Origin: Sipunculus nudus
Lineage: Eukaryota; Annelida; Sipuncula; Golfingiida; Sipunculidae
Reading direction: 5' to 3'
Length of the DNA stretch: 64,000 nucleotides
Assembly (NCBI GenBank): GCA_026874595.1
Contig: CM049317.1
Location: 77,949,415 to 78,013,414, forward strand
The notes beneath the pieces are model-generated. The model made no database searches. It was not told the DNA's origin and was given only the letters and a program-made list of their open reading frames with translations. The position numbers and the translations under genes were made by a program. Position 1 is the stretch's first letter. Every line of letters begins with the position of its first letter. Positions 39,660-49,700 of the stretch are shown piece after piece.

Positions 39660-40190
39660 GACTGACCGTCTGTCTGCCAGAGAATTGTCTGCCTACTATT
39701 TAACTGTCTGTCAACTATTGGACTATCTGCCTACTGTTACCGTCTGTCTACTAATGAAATGTCTGCCTATTACAGACTGTCTGTCTTCTAGTAAACTGCT
39801 TGCCTACCAGTTATCTGCCTTCCTACAGCTGAACTGTCTGCATACGAGTGAACTCTCTACCTTCCACTTGTAAACTGTGTGCCTTTTAAGGACTGTCTGC
39901 TTAGTAGTGAACTGTCTGTATACCAATGAACTGTCTACCGATTATGGACCGATTGTCTTCCTACTAGCGAACTGTCTGCCTACAACTTAACTGTCTGTCT
40001 ACCAGTGAACCGCCTGTCTACTAGTGAATTGTCTGCCTATTATACACTGTCTGCCTTCCACTAGTGAACTGCCTGCCTACCATTTGACTGTCTGCCTACC
40101 AGTGACCTTTCTGCTTTTAAGGTAACTGTCTGCCTATTATGAACTGTCTATCTACTAAAGAACAGCCTGCCTACCACTTAACTGTCTGCC
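39660..40190. repeat. Degenerate 19-bp monomer edge of the satellite
   Basis: Here the trimeric order is lost. Units of 17-20 bp all resemble GTCTGCCTACTAGTGAACT (e.g. GTCTGTCAACTATTGGACT, GTCTGTCTTCTAGTAAACT) in no fixed order. This edge preserves the monomer from which the 57-bp unit appears built. Confidence 0.8.
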
Positions 40191-40199
40191 TGAACACAC

Positions 40200-40450
40200 G
40201 CTAAAATTAAGCGGGGTCTACAAGCAGCCTTATTTGTAATGTTTGCCGTTTCGGATGATGTACCCCAAGATACAAGAATGAACCCAGTAAAGAAAAGTGT
40301 GACAACTCTGGGGGCACCCATGCCCGATCCTGAACCCTCAGATTTCTTTCTATATCTCAGGCCTGACTCTCTCTGGGTCTCCGTTGTAAGTTGATCCTGT
40401 GCATGCCCGAGGTTATCTGGTTCTTTGTTTTCTGCGTCTACCAGGGAGAC
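40200..40450 (-). CDS. Possible orphan coding exon with one membrane segment
   Basis: Minus-strand frame open for 90 codons (40450-40181), just outside the satellite. Upstream is a fair acceptor (GAATACATCAG|GTC). The translation is protein-like: a charged stretch (VDAENKEPDN..., RYRKKSEGSG) followed by a hydrophobic segment, RVVTLFFTGFILVSW, resembling a cytoplasmic loop leading into a transmembrane helix. I do not recognise the family, and no strong donor follows; GGG|GTACAT near 40262 is the best and is weak. No partner exon was found. It could be one exon of a transporter whose other exons lie outside the window, a pseudo-exon, or chance. Confidence 0.3.
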
Positions 40451-40459
40451 CTGATGTAT

Positions 40460-41060
40460 TCAAAATATTATTTTAAAAATTATTTCGGCTGCTCTTAGAA
40501 AATGGATGTTGCCGTGTATTAGACCCAAGTGACATCTAAATAAGTTAACAATGGACAGATTGGTGATAAGCATACATATCTGGTCGTTTAATACCAAAAT
40601 GAATCAATATTAATTATGATATGTTCAGCCTCTCTTAGCTTTCTGCAGGAATAAACTGTGCTAAAACACGTCATTAGACTGGGAATAATTGAAACAAGAT
40701 TTCCGTTATGTTTGTCATCAATAACTGTATTCTGTCTCTTTATACAGACGTAATGTGCACGTTAATTTAGGATCTGGAACTCATTAACAACTGAAACAAA
40801 GAATATATAAAATACTCCTAAGAAAGAGTAACATCCAGTAATTATTTAATTTAATTTAATTTAATATTCTTCAACCTCAAATCGCTAGAAGGGTAATTAT
40901 AAATAATTACATCCGGCTCCAATACCGGCTTCAGACGGATGCAACCTGTCACTCCTCAAGAAGGTGCCAGTGTCAGGTTGCATTGTTGTTCCTCTAGAGC
41001 TTGATGGGGGAGCTTCGGCTTGGCGTCTCTGACAATAAAAATAATCTGAAATGGATCGTG
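40460..41060. other. Unique AT-rich stretch
   Basis: Non-repeat sequence between the candidate exon and the 31-bp array. It includes a short TTTAA run at 40847-40865. No gene seen. Confidence 0.5.
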
Positions 41061-41062
41061 AT

Positions 41063-42235
41063 GTTCTGTCTCCATTATCCCTGAGGTTACGACCCTCTGT
41101 CTCCATTATCCTTGAGGTTACGGCCATCTGTCGCCCATTATCCCTGGGGTTAGGAACCTCTCTCTCCATTATCTCTGAGGTCACGACCCTCTCTCTCCAT
41201 TATCCCTGAGGTTACGACCCTCTGTCTCCATTATCCCTAAGGTTACGACTCTCTGTCTCCATTACCCCTGAGGTTACGAACCTCTGTCTCCATAACCCCT
41301 ATGTATACGACCCTCTGTCTCCATTATCCCTAAGGTAGCGACCCTCTGTCTCCATTATCCCTGAGGTTACGACCCTCTGTCTCCATAACCCCTTAGGTTA
41401 CGACCCTCTGTCTCCATTAACCCTGAGGTTACGAACCTCTGTCTCCATTATCCCTGAAGTTACGACCCTCTCTCTCCATAACCCCTAAGGTTGCCACCCT
41501 CTCTCTCCATAACCCCTAAGGTTGCGACCCTCTGTCTCCATTAACCCCTGAGGTTACGAACCTCCGTCTCCATTATCCCTGAGGTTACGACCCTCTCTCT
41601 CCATAACCCCTAAGGTTGCCACCCTCTCTCTCCATAACCCCTAAGGTTGCGACCCTCTGTCTCCATTAACCCTGAGGTTACGAACCTCTGTCTCCATTAT
41701 CCCTGAGGTTACGACCCTGTGTCTCCATAACCCTAAGGTTGCGACCCTCTGGCTCCAGTAACCCTGATGTTACGAACCTCTGTCTCCATTATCCCTGAGG
41801 TTACGACCCTCTCTCTCCATAATCCCTAAGGTTGCCACCCTCTCTCTCCATAACCCCTAAGGTTGTGACCTTTTGTCCCCATTATCCCTGAGGTTACGAC
41901 CCCCTGTCTCCATAACACCTTAGGTTACGACCCTCTGTCTCCATTAACCCTAAGGTTACGACCCTCTGTCTCCATGATCCCTGAGGTTACGACCCTCTGT
42001 CTCCATGATCCCTAAGGTTACGACCCTCTGTCTCCATGATCCCTGAGGTTACGAACCTCTGTCTCCATAACCCCTGAGGTTCCAACCCTTATTTCCATAA
42101 CCCCTCAGGTTACGACCCTCTGTCACCATTATCCCTGAGCTTACGAACCTCTGTCTCCCATTATTCTTAAGGTTACGTTCCTCTGTCTCTATTATCCCTG
42201 AGTTTACCAACCTCTGCCTGCAATATTTATGGTTC
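41063..42235. repeat. 31-bp tandem repeat
   Basis: About 37 copies of a 31-bp unit (GTTACGACCCTCTGTCTCCA plus TTATCCCTGAG) with variants in TTA/ATA and GAGG/AAGG. Units decay at the right end (42130-42235). Minus-strand frames here are products of the repeat. Confidence 0.93.
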
Positions 42236-42419
42236 AACGGACATCTACTTGCAATATCCCTTCTGTTATGAATCTTAAAGGTTGGCCCACTTGTAAGTTT
42301 ATTTGACAACAATAGGAAATTTGTGATCCAGTGTAGGTACATAATCAGGATATTAGATTAATAGGTAAAAGTATTTTCCTTATTATAAAAACATCACCGG
42401 GTTTCAACTTTTTCCGACA

Positions 42420-42716
42420 CGGAAAGCTTGCGGTAATGTGACATGTGACACCTAACACCTTACGCCGTCTGCGCTGAGACTCCTAGACAAAGTCTTTAAC
42501 ACAAGGGTGCGCTCTCTCGACCCAGGATTGAATGGGTACTGGTCATCGGAGGAGGCAAATGAAGAACGAATAACCTTCTAGCCGCTGGTATGGCTGCTAA
42601 GGTTGTATGCTCCCCGGGGAGCCGAGAAAAGCTACAAGAATGAACAGGCCCGAAAGACCAGGAAGGCAAAGTGTAAAGTCGGATGAGACTGACTACGTCG
42701 GTGATATCAGACTATA
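42420..42716. mobile_element. Possible dispersed element (SINE or MITE-like)
   Basis: A single moderately GC-rich island unlike its AT-rich flanks. It contains ACCCAGGATTGAATGGGT, a 5-bp stem (ACCCA/TGGGT) with an 8-base loop like a tRNA T arm, and a palindromic CTCCCCGGGGAG. It ends against a run of 14 C. The texture fits a tRNA-related SINE, but no clear A box, tail or target duplication could be defined. Confidence 0.3.
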
Positions 42717-42720
42717 ACCA

Positions 42721-42734
42721 CCCCCCCCCCCCCC
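42721..42734. repeat. Poly-C tract
   Basis: Fourteen consecutive C, preceded by ACCA. Confidence 0.95.
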
Positions 42735-42774
42735 TTCGAACCCTTCCTCCTTTACACGGTGGTAAGGTGTCCAC

Positions 42775-42925
42775 ACTAGGGCCCTGCGCGGAGCGGGTTT
42801 TAGCCCGCAGCCCGCGGGCCCCCGCATAGGAATCTTTGCGGAGCGGGGCGGGCTACATCTAAGAAAGTTCAGGGCGGGCGGGCCTAAATGAAGTCTGTGC
42901 GGGGCGGGGCCGGCTGCGGGTTGAT
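42775..42925. mobile_element. GC-rich block, possible DNA-transposon end
   Basis: Begins CTAGGGCCCTGCGCGGAGCG and is packed with GCGGG/CCCGC in both orientations, then ends abruptly in AT-rich sequence. GC-rich ends of this style occur in non-autonomous hAT elements. No matching far end was found, so the call rests on style alone. Confidence 0.25.
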
Positions 42926-42929
42926 GATC

Positions 42930-43960
42930 TTGCAGTTCAGTAAAACATGAATATAAAATTATACTTAAAAGAAACTATCATATGAAGAAATTAGTATTTT
43001 GTATAAAATGTTTTAAGGTGTTGTAAAAATAGTAATATGAACAGATAATTTTGAAAAAATTAATTTATTCCCGTTGACCCCTTACACTAGTTTAAACAAC
43101 ACTATGCAAATGTGACTTTTCTAGGTATAACGTCAATTTGTTATACAAAATAGATGATGCATCCTTAACCTGAAATCTAGACTTCAAACAATTGTCCTTG
43201 CAATGGGAGCTGGTCATAACTTTGTATAAAGTTACCTGGCCTGATGTTGTATATGGACTGTAACCCGGTACTTGTGTCAGGTCTCACATATTACATAATA
43301 TGGCTGGGAGTGCAGCAAGGCCTTATCTTTGATCTTGTAATAGACAGTGTGTGGCTACAGCTTGCTCTGTAGGTGACTCAATTGACCTGGAACTGCTCAA
43401 AGCCTAAGGTGGACTCCTTATCTACTTGTAACTCCATGTGCTGTCTAAATGTAACTGACATTGACCACTGGCTGGTCAAATCCCTGTTTGGTCACAGCAT
43501 AATGGGTTGATCATTGCGATAAGAAACAAGGCTCTGGCTATTTCTAGATCTCAATGAACATCCTGAACCTAAAGCCACATCGGTTAGATTACCCCTTTAC
43601 TCCCTTGACCTGAATGGTCTTAGTTTCAGCTAATTAGCAGATTATGACTGAAAAAAATTAACCAGCAACACATCTCAGTAGTTTGATGGCTTGTGATAAG
43701 CCAATACTATTCTAAAGGGTAACTTAGGGTACACATACTTTGAAGAAGTCTATTTTTTTTTTCTTCACTTCTTTTTATTAAACTAAGTAGAGACAGACAC
43801 AATAAACCAACGCTTTGTTTATTTCTCCTGTAAAATATGAAGACATATTAAAGGTTTGTTAAATTATTATGTATATATTAAATAAATTTACCAGTCAAAC
43901 ATGTCTTTAAAAATATTTCATGAATTATGGTTTGAATTATTGCAAAAACGTATTCAAATT
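42930..43960. other. Unique stretch without recognisable genes
   Basis: Average-composition to AT-rich sequence with frequent stops in all frames. No repeats, splice-bounded frames or RNA genes recognised. Confidence 0.5.
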
Positions 43961-43968
43961 ATTTTTTC

Positions 43969-43969
<1 letters not shown>

Positions 43970-44006
<37 letters not shown>
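43970..44006. repeat. (TA)n microsatellite
   Basis: Run of about 18 TA dinucleotides with one interruption (TATATAAATATATATA). Confidence 0.9.
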
Positions 44007-44009
<3 letters not shown>

Positions 44010-44087
44010 TCTTTAGAATATTTAATATTTGATATTATATAGCCCAAATATATAATAAACATAAATATATGCTATGCAAATTTATGT

Positions 44088-44101
44088 CCCCCCCCCCCCC
44101 C
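44088..44101. repeat. Poly-C tract
   Basis: Fourteen C, immediately left of the TCAAGGTCA-bearing degenerate repeat. Confidence 0.93.
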
Positions 44102-44109
44102 GGGAAACA

Positions 44110-45000
44110 TGTTTTCAATGCCGTCGTCGTCTGTCGTGGTCAGTACTCGTCGTCGTCTGTTGGGTATCTTGTGAACGCGAAAACTTTTGAAGGGCTGCAT
44201 ATTTTCCTAAAAATATTTAAACACTGATGGTTCCCACCAAAATCTCGCACGAGACCTTGACCTTATTCTTCAAGGTCAAATCTGCCGAAATGTTAATTTT
44301 TGTAGTATATCTTGTGAACGTAATAACTTTTGAAGGGCTGCATATTTTCCTCCGAAATTTAAAACTGATTGTTCCGACGTAAATCTTCAAGGTCAAATCT
44401 GCCGAAATTTTAATTTTTTTAATGAAGCCAATAACTTGGGATTTTTTTTTCAAATTTTGTCCTCCATTTTGGTACACAAATTGTCCCTACAACATTCTCG
44501 AAGGAGTTTGAAGACCGGTGACCTTGACATTCATCTTCCAGGTCAAATCTGCCGAAATGTCAAATTTTGTGGGTTATTTTGTTTACACGATAACTCATGA
44601 AAGGCTGCATATTGTCCGTCGAAATTTGACACAGTTATGATTCCTACTGAAATCTCGGACAAGTTCGAAACCCAGTGACCTTTGACCTTATTCTTCAAGG
44701 TCAAATCTGCCAAAATGGAAAATTATTTTGTAACCCATAACTTTTGAAGTATTTCACATTTTGTCCTCAAATTTGGTACACCGATTGTTTCTACAAACTT
44801 CTCGAATGAATTCGAAGCTGGTGACCTTGACAAATATCTTCAAGGTCAAATCAGCCAAATTATAGTTAGTCTTGTAAACGCGATGACTTTTGAAGGGTTG
44901 GATATTTTACCTCCCAAATTTGAAAGACTGATTGTTCCTACCAAAATCTTGGATGAGTTTGAAGCCTGGGGACCTCACAGTGTCAGATCTCTCACCATGT
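44110..45000. repeat. Degenerate ~150-bp repeat carrying TCAAGGTCA
   Basis: Five or six diverged copies. Shared parts are GTGAACGCGATAACTTTTGA, GGGCTGCATATTTTCC, CTGATTGTTCCTACCAAAAT and TTCAAGGTCAAATCTGCC. The last falls at 44271, 44388, 44538, 44696 and 44841 (steps 117-158). Several copies also hold TGACCTTGACCTT just before it, making an imperfect inverted pair. Frames in this region follow the repeat and are not genes. Confidence 0.8.
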
Positions 45001-45204
45001 CTTTGCAAGTGCGAAAACAACCAATTCTTTTAATGTTTAATAAGATATTTTTTTTTCAATTTAGGATATAAACTGGAACATGTTTATAAAGTGTAACATG
45101 TTGATGTCAATGGTGAAAATGCGCATCTCCATTTATAACTTGCAAAATATCATCTTTTAAATGTAATCCTCGTGTTACAATGATTGATATGTTCAAGTCT
45201 AATG

Positions 45205-45312
45205 TAAAACTTTGAGTTTTACCGGCCTCGGCGCTTAGGTAGCGCACAGGACACATCACAGCAAGGTTCGTGAGTTTGAATATCAGCCGAAAAGCGGTGA
45301 AAATTTGCACGG
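45205..45312 (+). mobile_element. tRNA-like SINE head (candidate)
   Basis: GGCGCTTAGGTAGCGCACAG resembles a polymerase III A box region. About 45 bases on, AGGTTCGTGAGTTTGAATAT resembles a B box (consensus GGTTCGANTCC). Spacing fits a tRNA-derived SINE. No cloverleaf, tail or target duplication was established. Confidence 0.35.
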
Positions 45313-45580
45313 CCGACCCTTATCCCAGCCATAAAAACATGACTCTGGAATTTTTAAAATAAATTTACTAAGCCTGGAATGCTAGCAATCTTAACGGAGA
45401 AGTTCAGACAGTTGTTCATTAATATCCCCAATTCATGAATAAAAAACAATAAACTGTGTGGATAGCGTAATAATCTAATTGCTAGGGTATAAACAGTAAT
45501 ATGAAAAATAAGAATTAATCAAGAATAAATGAGAAAAGAAATAACAGCTTTAACAGAAAAGATGTAACAGCTCAACTTGG
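45313..45580. other. Unique AT-rich stretch
   Basis: No gene, repeat or RNA seen; stops are frequent in all frames. Confidence 0.5.
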
Positions 45581-45582
45581 GG

Positions 45583-45625
45583 CGCGCGCCGCGGGCGACC
45601 CCTCCGGATCCACCACTGCTGGAAT
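45583..45625 (-). mobile_element. Isolated transposon-end-like sequence
   Basis: On the minus strand reads CAGCAGTGGTGGATCCGGAG then GGGTCGCCCGCGGCGCGC. CAGTGGYGGATCC-type starts are common at ends of non-autonomous hAT elements in animals. No matching inverted end was found nearby. Confidence 0.3.
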
Positions 45626-45837
45626 ATAACTTATGCATGTGCATTTCAAAAGAAAACGTATGAACAGAAAGACAAGATGACCAGAGGTCACGCGCTTGCC
45701 GGAAATGGAAATGATAGAGACAGATAGACAGAGAGTGCATGTAGAAACAGTCATATGAATGAGCAACATTGTGGGGGCAGCAGAAACGGATAATATGTTT
45801 ATTTGTGCATGCTGACCTTTAACAACTGCATATCCAA

Positions 45838-46636
45838 GTTCAAAATTTTTTCATGAAATCTCGTTAATCTCGTTTGACAAGAAGCAGTGAGACGTTTTCA
45901 GGTTTGTCATGTCAAGCTGGCCAAATGATATGAAATGCCGAAAACTAGACCTGTCTAGCTATAAAAGGCCGCTGAGTTATAAGCATTTGCATGAAATCTC
46001 TTGTTTTCTCGTTTGACGGGAAATGGTGCGAGCTTTGGCTAGATTTCCAGTTTTGTCATGTCAGGTTTGTCAATTATTACAAAATGCCGGAAACTAGACC
46101 TGTCTAGCTGCAAAAGTCGCCGTGTTTTCAGCATTTACATGAAATCATGTTTTTTTCTCGCTTGACGAGATATAGTACAAGATTTGGCAAGACGAGCAGT
46201 TTTATTATGTCAAGACGGCCAAACGTTACGAAATGGCGAAAACTAGATCCGTCTAGCTGTAAAAGTCGCCGAGTTATAAGCATATCCGTGTACTCTCGTG
46301 TTTTCTCGTTTGACGAGATATGGTGCAGGATTTGGCCAGTCTTGTAGATTTGTCATATCAAACTCTCTAAATGTTATGAATTGGCGAAAACTACATCTGT
46401 CTAGCTGTAAAAGTCGCCGAGTTATTAGCATTTCTGTGAAATCTCCTTTTTTATCGTTTGACGAGATATGGTGCGAGATTTGGCCAGTCTTGCAGGTTTG
46501 TCATGTCAAGCCGTCCAAATGTTAATGAATGCCAAAAACTAGACCTGTCTAGCCGTGAAAGTCGCCGACTTATATGCATTTGTGTGAAATCTCGTTTTTC
46601 CACATTTGACCAGATATAGTGCGAGATTTCGCCAAG
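45838..46636. repeat. 149-bp tandem repeat, about five copies
   Basis: The landmark AACTAGACCTGTCTAGC lies at 45943, 46092, 46241, 46389 and 46537, giving a period of 148-149 bp. It contains the palindrome CTAGACCTGTCTAG. Other shared parts are CGTTTGACGAGATATGGTGC and GTCATGTCAAGCTGGCCAAA. The last copy is cut at about 46637, where the next element begins. Confidence 0.9.
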
Positions 46637-46640
46637 TATC

Positions 46641-46679
46641 GGAGATAGGCGGGGAACTGTCGGTTTTCGGTAGCGGCCT
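46641..46679 (+). repeat. Left inverted terminus
   Basis: Matches 53140-53172 in reverse complement: GGAGATAGGCGGG, then G/A, then AACTG, a variable gap, then GTAGCGGC. It abuts the truncated last 149-bp unit. Confidence 0.75.
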
Positions 46680-46779
46680 GTAGTTAAGCTTATGGGACTT
46701 TTCGATTTTTCGCAGGCAGTTTCTCATTAGTGCCGGGGGGGGGGGGGGTTGCTGGAAACGTTGGCAGCCTGTAGTACCC

Positions 46780-49700
46780 TAAAAAAAATTGGGAGGGGAT
46801 AAAATTTATAGAAGCATCGCATTAATGTTAAGGTTGCCGGCAGGGGGAGTGAAATGAGAGCGGCCAGCCACTGGGGCCCCATGAATCGCACGCGCAAATA
46901 GCAGCTATTTGCGACCCAAAAAAATTAAGGAGGGGGTAAAATTTCTGGTAGCATCGCATTGAGAGTTAAGATTGCCGCCAGGGGGAGTGGACATGAGTGC
47001 GGGCAGGCAGAGGGGCCCCCATGAATCGCACGCGCAAATAGCAGCTATTTGCTACCCTAAAAATTAGGAAGGAGTAAAATAATAGTAGCAGCGCATGGAG
47101 TGTTAAGACTGCCACCAGGGGGAGTGGAGATCTCAAAGCCTGCCACAGGGGCCCAAATGAATCGCACGCGCAAATAGCAGCTATTTGCTACCATAAAAAT
47201 TGTGAAGACTGCCGCCAGGGGGGGAGGAGATCTCAGCGGCCTGGCAGAGGGGTCCCCACGAGTCGCAAGCGCAAATAGCAGCTATTTGCTACCATAAAAT
47301 ATGTCAAGACTGCCACCAGGGGGAGTGGACATGAGAGTGGACAGACAGAGGGGCCCCAATAATCGCACGCGCCAATAGCAGCTATTTGTTAGCCTAAAAA
47401 TTTAGGAGGGGGTAAAATTTATAATAGCATTGCATTGAGCGTTATGACTGCCGCAAGGGGGAGTGGACAAGAGTGCGGGCAGGCAGAGGGGCCCCCATGA
47501 ATCGCACGCGCAAATAGCAGCTATTTGCTACCATAAAAAATTTAGGAGGGGTAAATTTCTGGTAGCATCGCATTGAGAGTTAAGATTGCCGCCAGGGGGA
47601 GTGGACTAGAGACAGGACTACCACAGGGGCCTCATGAATCGCACGCGCAAATAGCAGCTATTTGCTACCCTAAAAAATTTAGGAGGGGTTAAATATGTAG
47701 TAGCATCGCATTGAGAGTTAAGATTGCCGCAAGGGGGAGTGGACTAAAGACAGGACTGCCACAGGGGCCCCATGAATCGCACGCGCAAATAGCTGCTATT
47801 TGCTACCCTAAAAAATTTAGGAGGGTGTAAAATTTCTGGTTGCATCGCATTGAGAGTTAAGATTGCCGCAAGGGGGAGTGGACTAGAGACAGGACTGCCA
47901 CAGGGGCCCCATGAATCGCACGCGCAAATAGCAGCTATTTGATACCTTAAAAAATTTAGGAGGGGTTAAATATGTAGTAGCATCGCATTGAGTGTTAAGA
48001 CTGCCGCCAGGGGGAGTGTACATGAGAGCCGGCAGACAGAAGGGCCCCATAAATCGCTCGCGCAAATAGCAGCTATTTGCTACCCTAAAAAATTTAGGAG
48101 GGGGTAAAATTTCTGGTAGGATCGCATTGAGAGTTAAGATTGCCGCCAGAGGGAGTGGACAAGAGACAGGACTGCCACAGGGGCCCTATGAATCGCATGC
48201 GCAAATGGCAGCTATTTGCTACCCTAAAAATTAGGAGGAAGTAAAATAATAGTAGCAGCGCATAGAGTGTTAAGACTGCCACCAGGGGGAGTGGAGATCT
48301 CAAAGCCTGCCACAGGGGCCCAAATGAATCGCACGCGCAAATAGCAGCTATTTGCTACCATAAAAATTGTGAAGACTGCCGCCAGGGGGAGAGGAGATCT
48401 CAGCGGCCTGGCAGAGGGGTCACCACGAGTCGCAAGTGCAAATAGCAGCTATTTGCTACCATAAAATATGTCAAGACTGCCACCAGGGGGAGTGGACATG
48501 AGGGTGGACAGACAGAGGGGCCCCCATGAGTCGCACGCGCAAATAGCAGCTATTTGCTACCCAAAAAATTAGGAGGGGGTAAAATTTATAGTAGCATTGC
48601 ATTGAGCGTTGTGACTGCCGCCAGGGGGAGTGGACATGAGTGCGGGCAGACAGAGAGGCCCCCATGAATCGCTCGCGCAAATAGCAGCTATTTGCTACCG
48701 TAAAAAATTTAAGAGGGGGTAAAATTTCTGGTAGCATCGCCTTGAGAGTTAAGACTGCCGCCAGGGGGAGTGTACATGAGAGCGGGCAGACAGAAGGGCC
48801 CCATGAATCGCACGCGCAAATAGCAGCTATTTGTTACCCTAAAAAAATTAGGAGGGGGTAAATTTCTGGTAGCATCGCATTGAGAGTTAAGATTGCCGCC
48901 AGGGGGAGTGGACTAGAGACAGGACTACCACAGGGGTCCCATAAATCGCACGCGCAAATAGCAGCTATTTGCTGCCCTAAAAAATTTAGGAGGGGGTAAA
49001 ATTTCTGGTAGCATCGCATTGAGAGTTAAGATTGTCGCCAGAGTGAGTGGACAAGAGACAGGACTGCCACAGGGGCCCTATGAAACGCACGCGCAAATAG
49101 CAGCTATTTGCTACCCTAAAAAATTAGGAGGGAGTAAAATAATAGTAGCAGCGCATGGAGTGTTAAGACTGCCACCAGGGGGAGTGGAGATCTCAAAGCC
49201 TGCCACAGGGGCCCAATGAATCGCACGCGCAAATAGCAGCTATTTGCTACCATAAAAGTTGTGAAGACTGCCGCCAGGGAGAGAGGAGATCTCAGCGGCC
49301 TAGCAGAGGGGACACCACGAGTCGCCAGCGGAAATAGCAGCTATTTGCTACTATAAAATATGTTAAGACTGCCACCAGGGGGAGTGGACATGAATGCGGG
49401 CAGGCAGAGGGGCCCCCATGAATCGCACGCGCAAATAGCAGCTATTTGCTACCCTAAAAAATTTAGGAGGGGGTAAAATTTCTGGTAGCATCGCATTGAG
49501 AGTTAAGATTGCCGCCAGGGGGAGTGGACTAGAGACAGGACTACCACAGGGGCCCCATGAATCGCACGCGCAAATAGCAGCTATTTGCTACCTTAAAAAA
49601 TTTAGGAGGGGTTAAATATGTAGTAGCATCGCATTGAGTGTTAAGACTGCCGCCAGGGGGAGTGTACATGAGAGCGGGCAGACAGAGGGGCCCCCATGAA

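Larger units (their letters stand above)
10785..40190. repeat. 57-bp satellite, about 29.4 kb
   Basis: Roughly 515 tandem copies of a 57-bp unit made of three related 19-mers: GTCTGCCTACCACTGAAGT, GTCTGCCTACTGGTGGACC and GTCTGTCTGCTAGTGAACT. A 56-bp variant (CTACTGTGGACGG) is common. Indels are usually whole units or subunits. Frames stay open for about 65 codons in places (19-residue repeat with STTEVSAYWWTV) because 57 is a multiple of three; they are broken everywhere by TAG/TGA and by 56-bp units and are not genes. Both strands are open near 38.2-38.8 kb for the same reason. Confidence 0.97.

Noticed and set aside
10785-40190. Dozens of 60-150-codon open frames with STTEVSAYWWTV or GRHFSGRQTV repeats
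   Set aside because: They follow from a 57-bp unit being a multiple of three, begin at non-ATG codons, and exist on both strands with no gene context.
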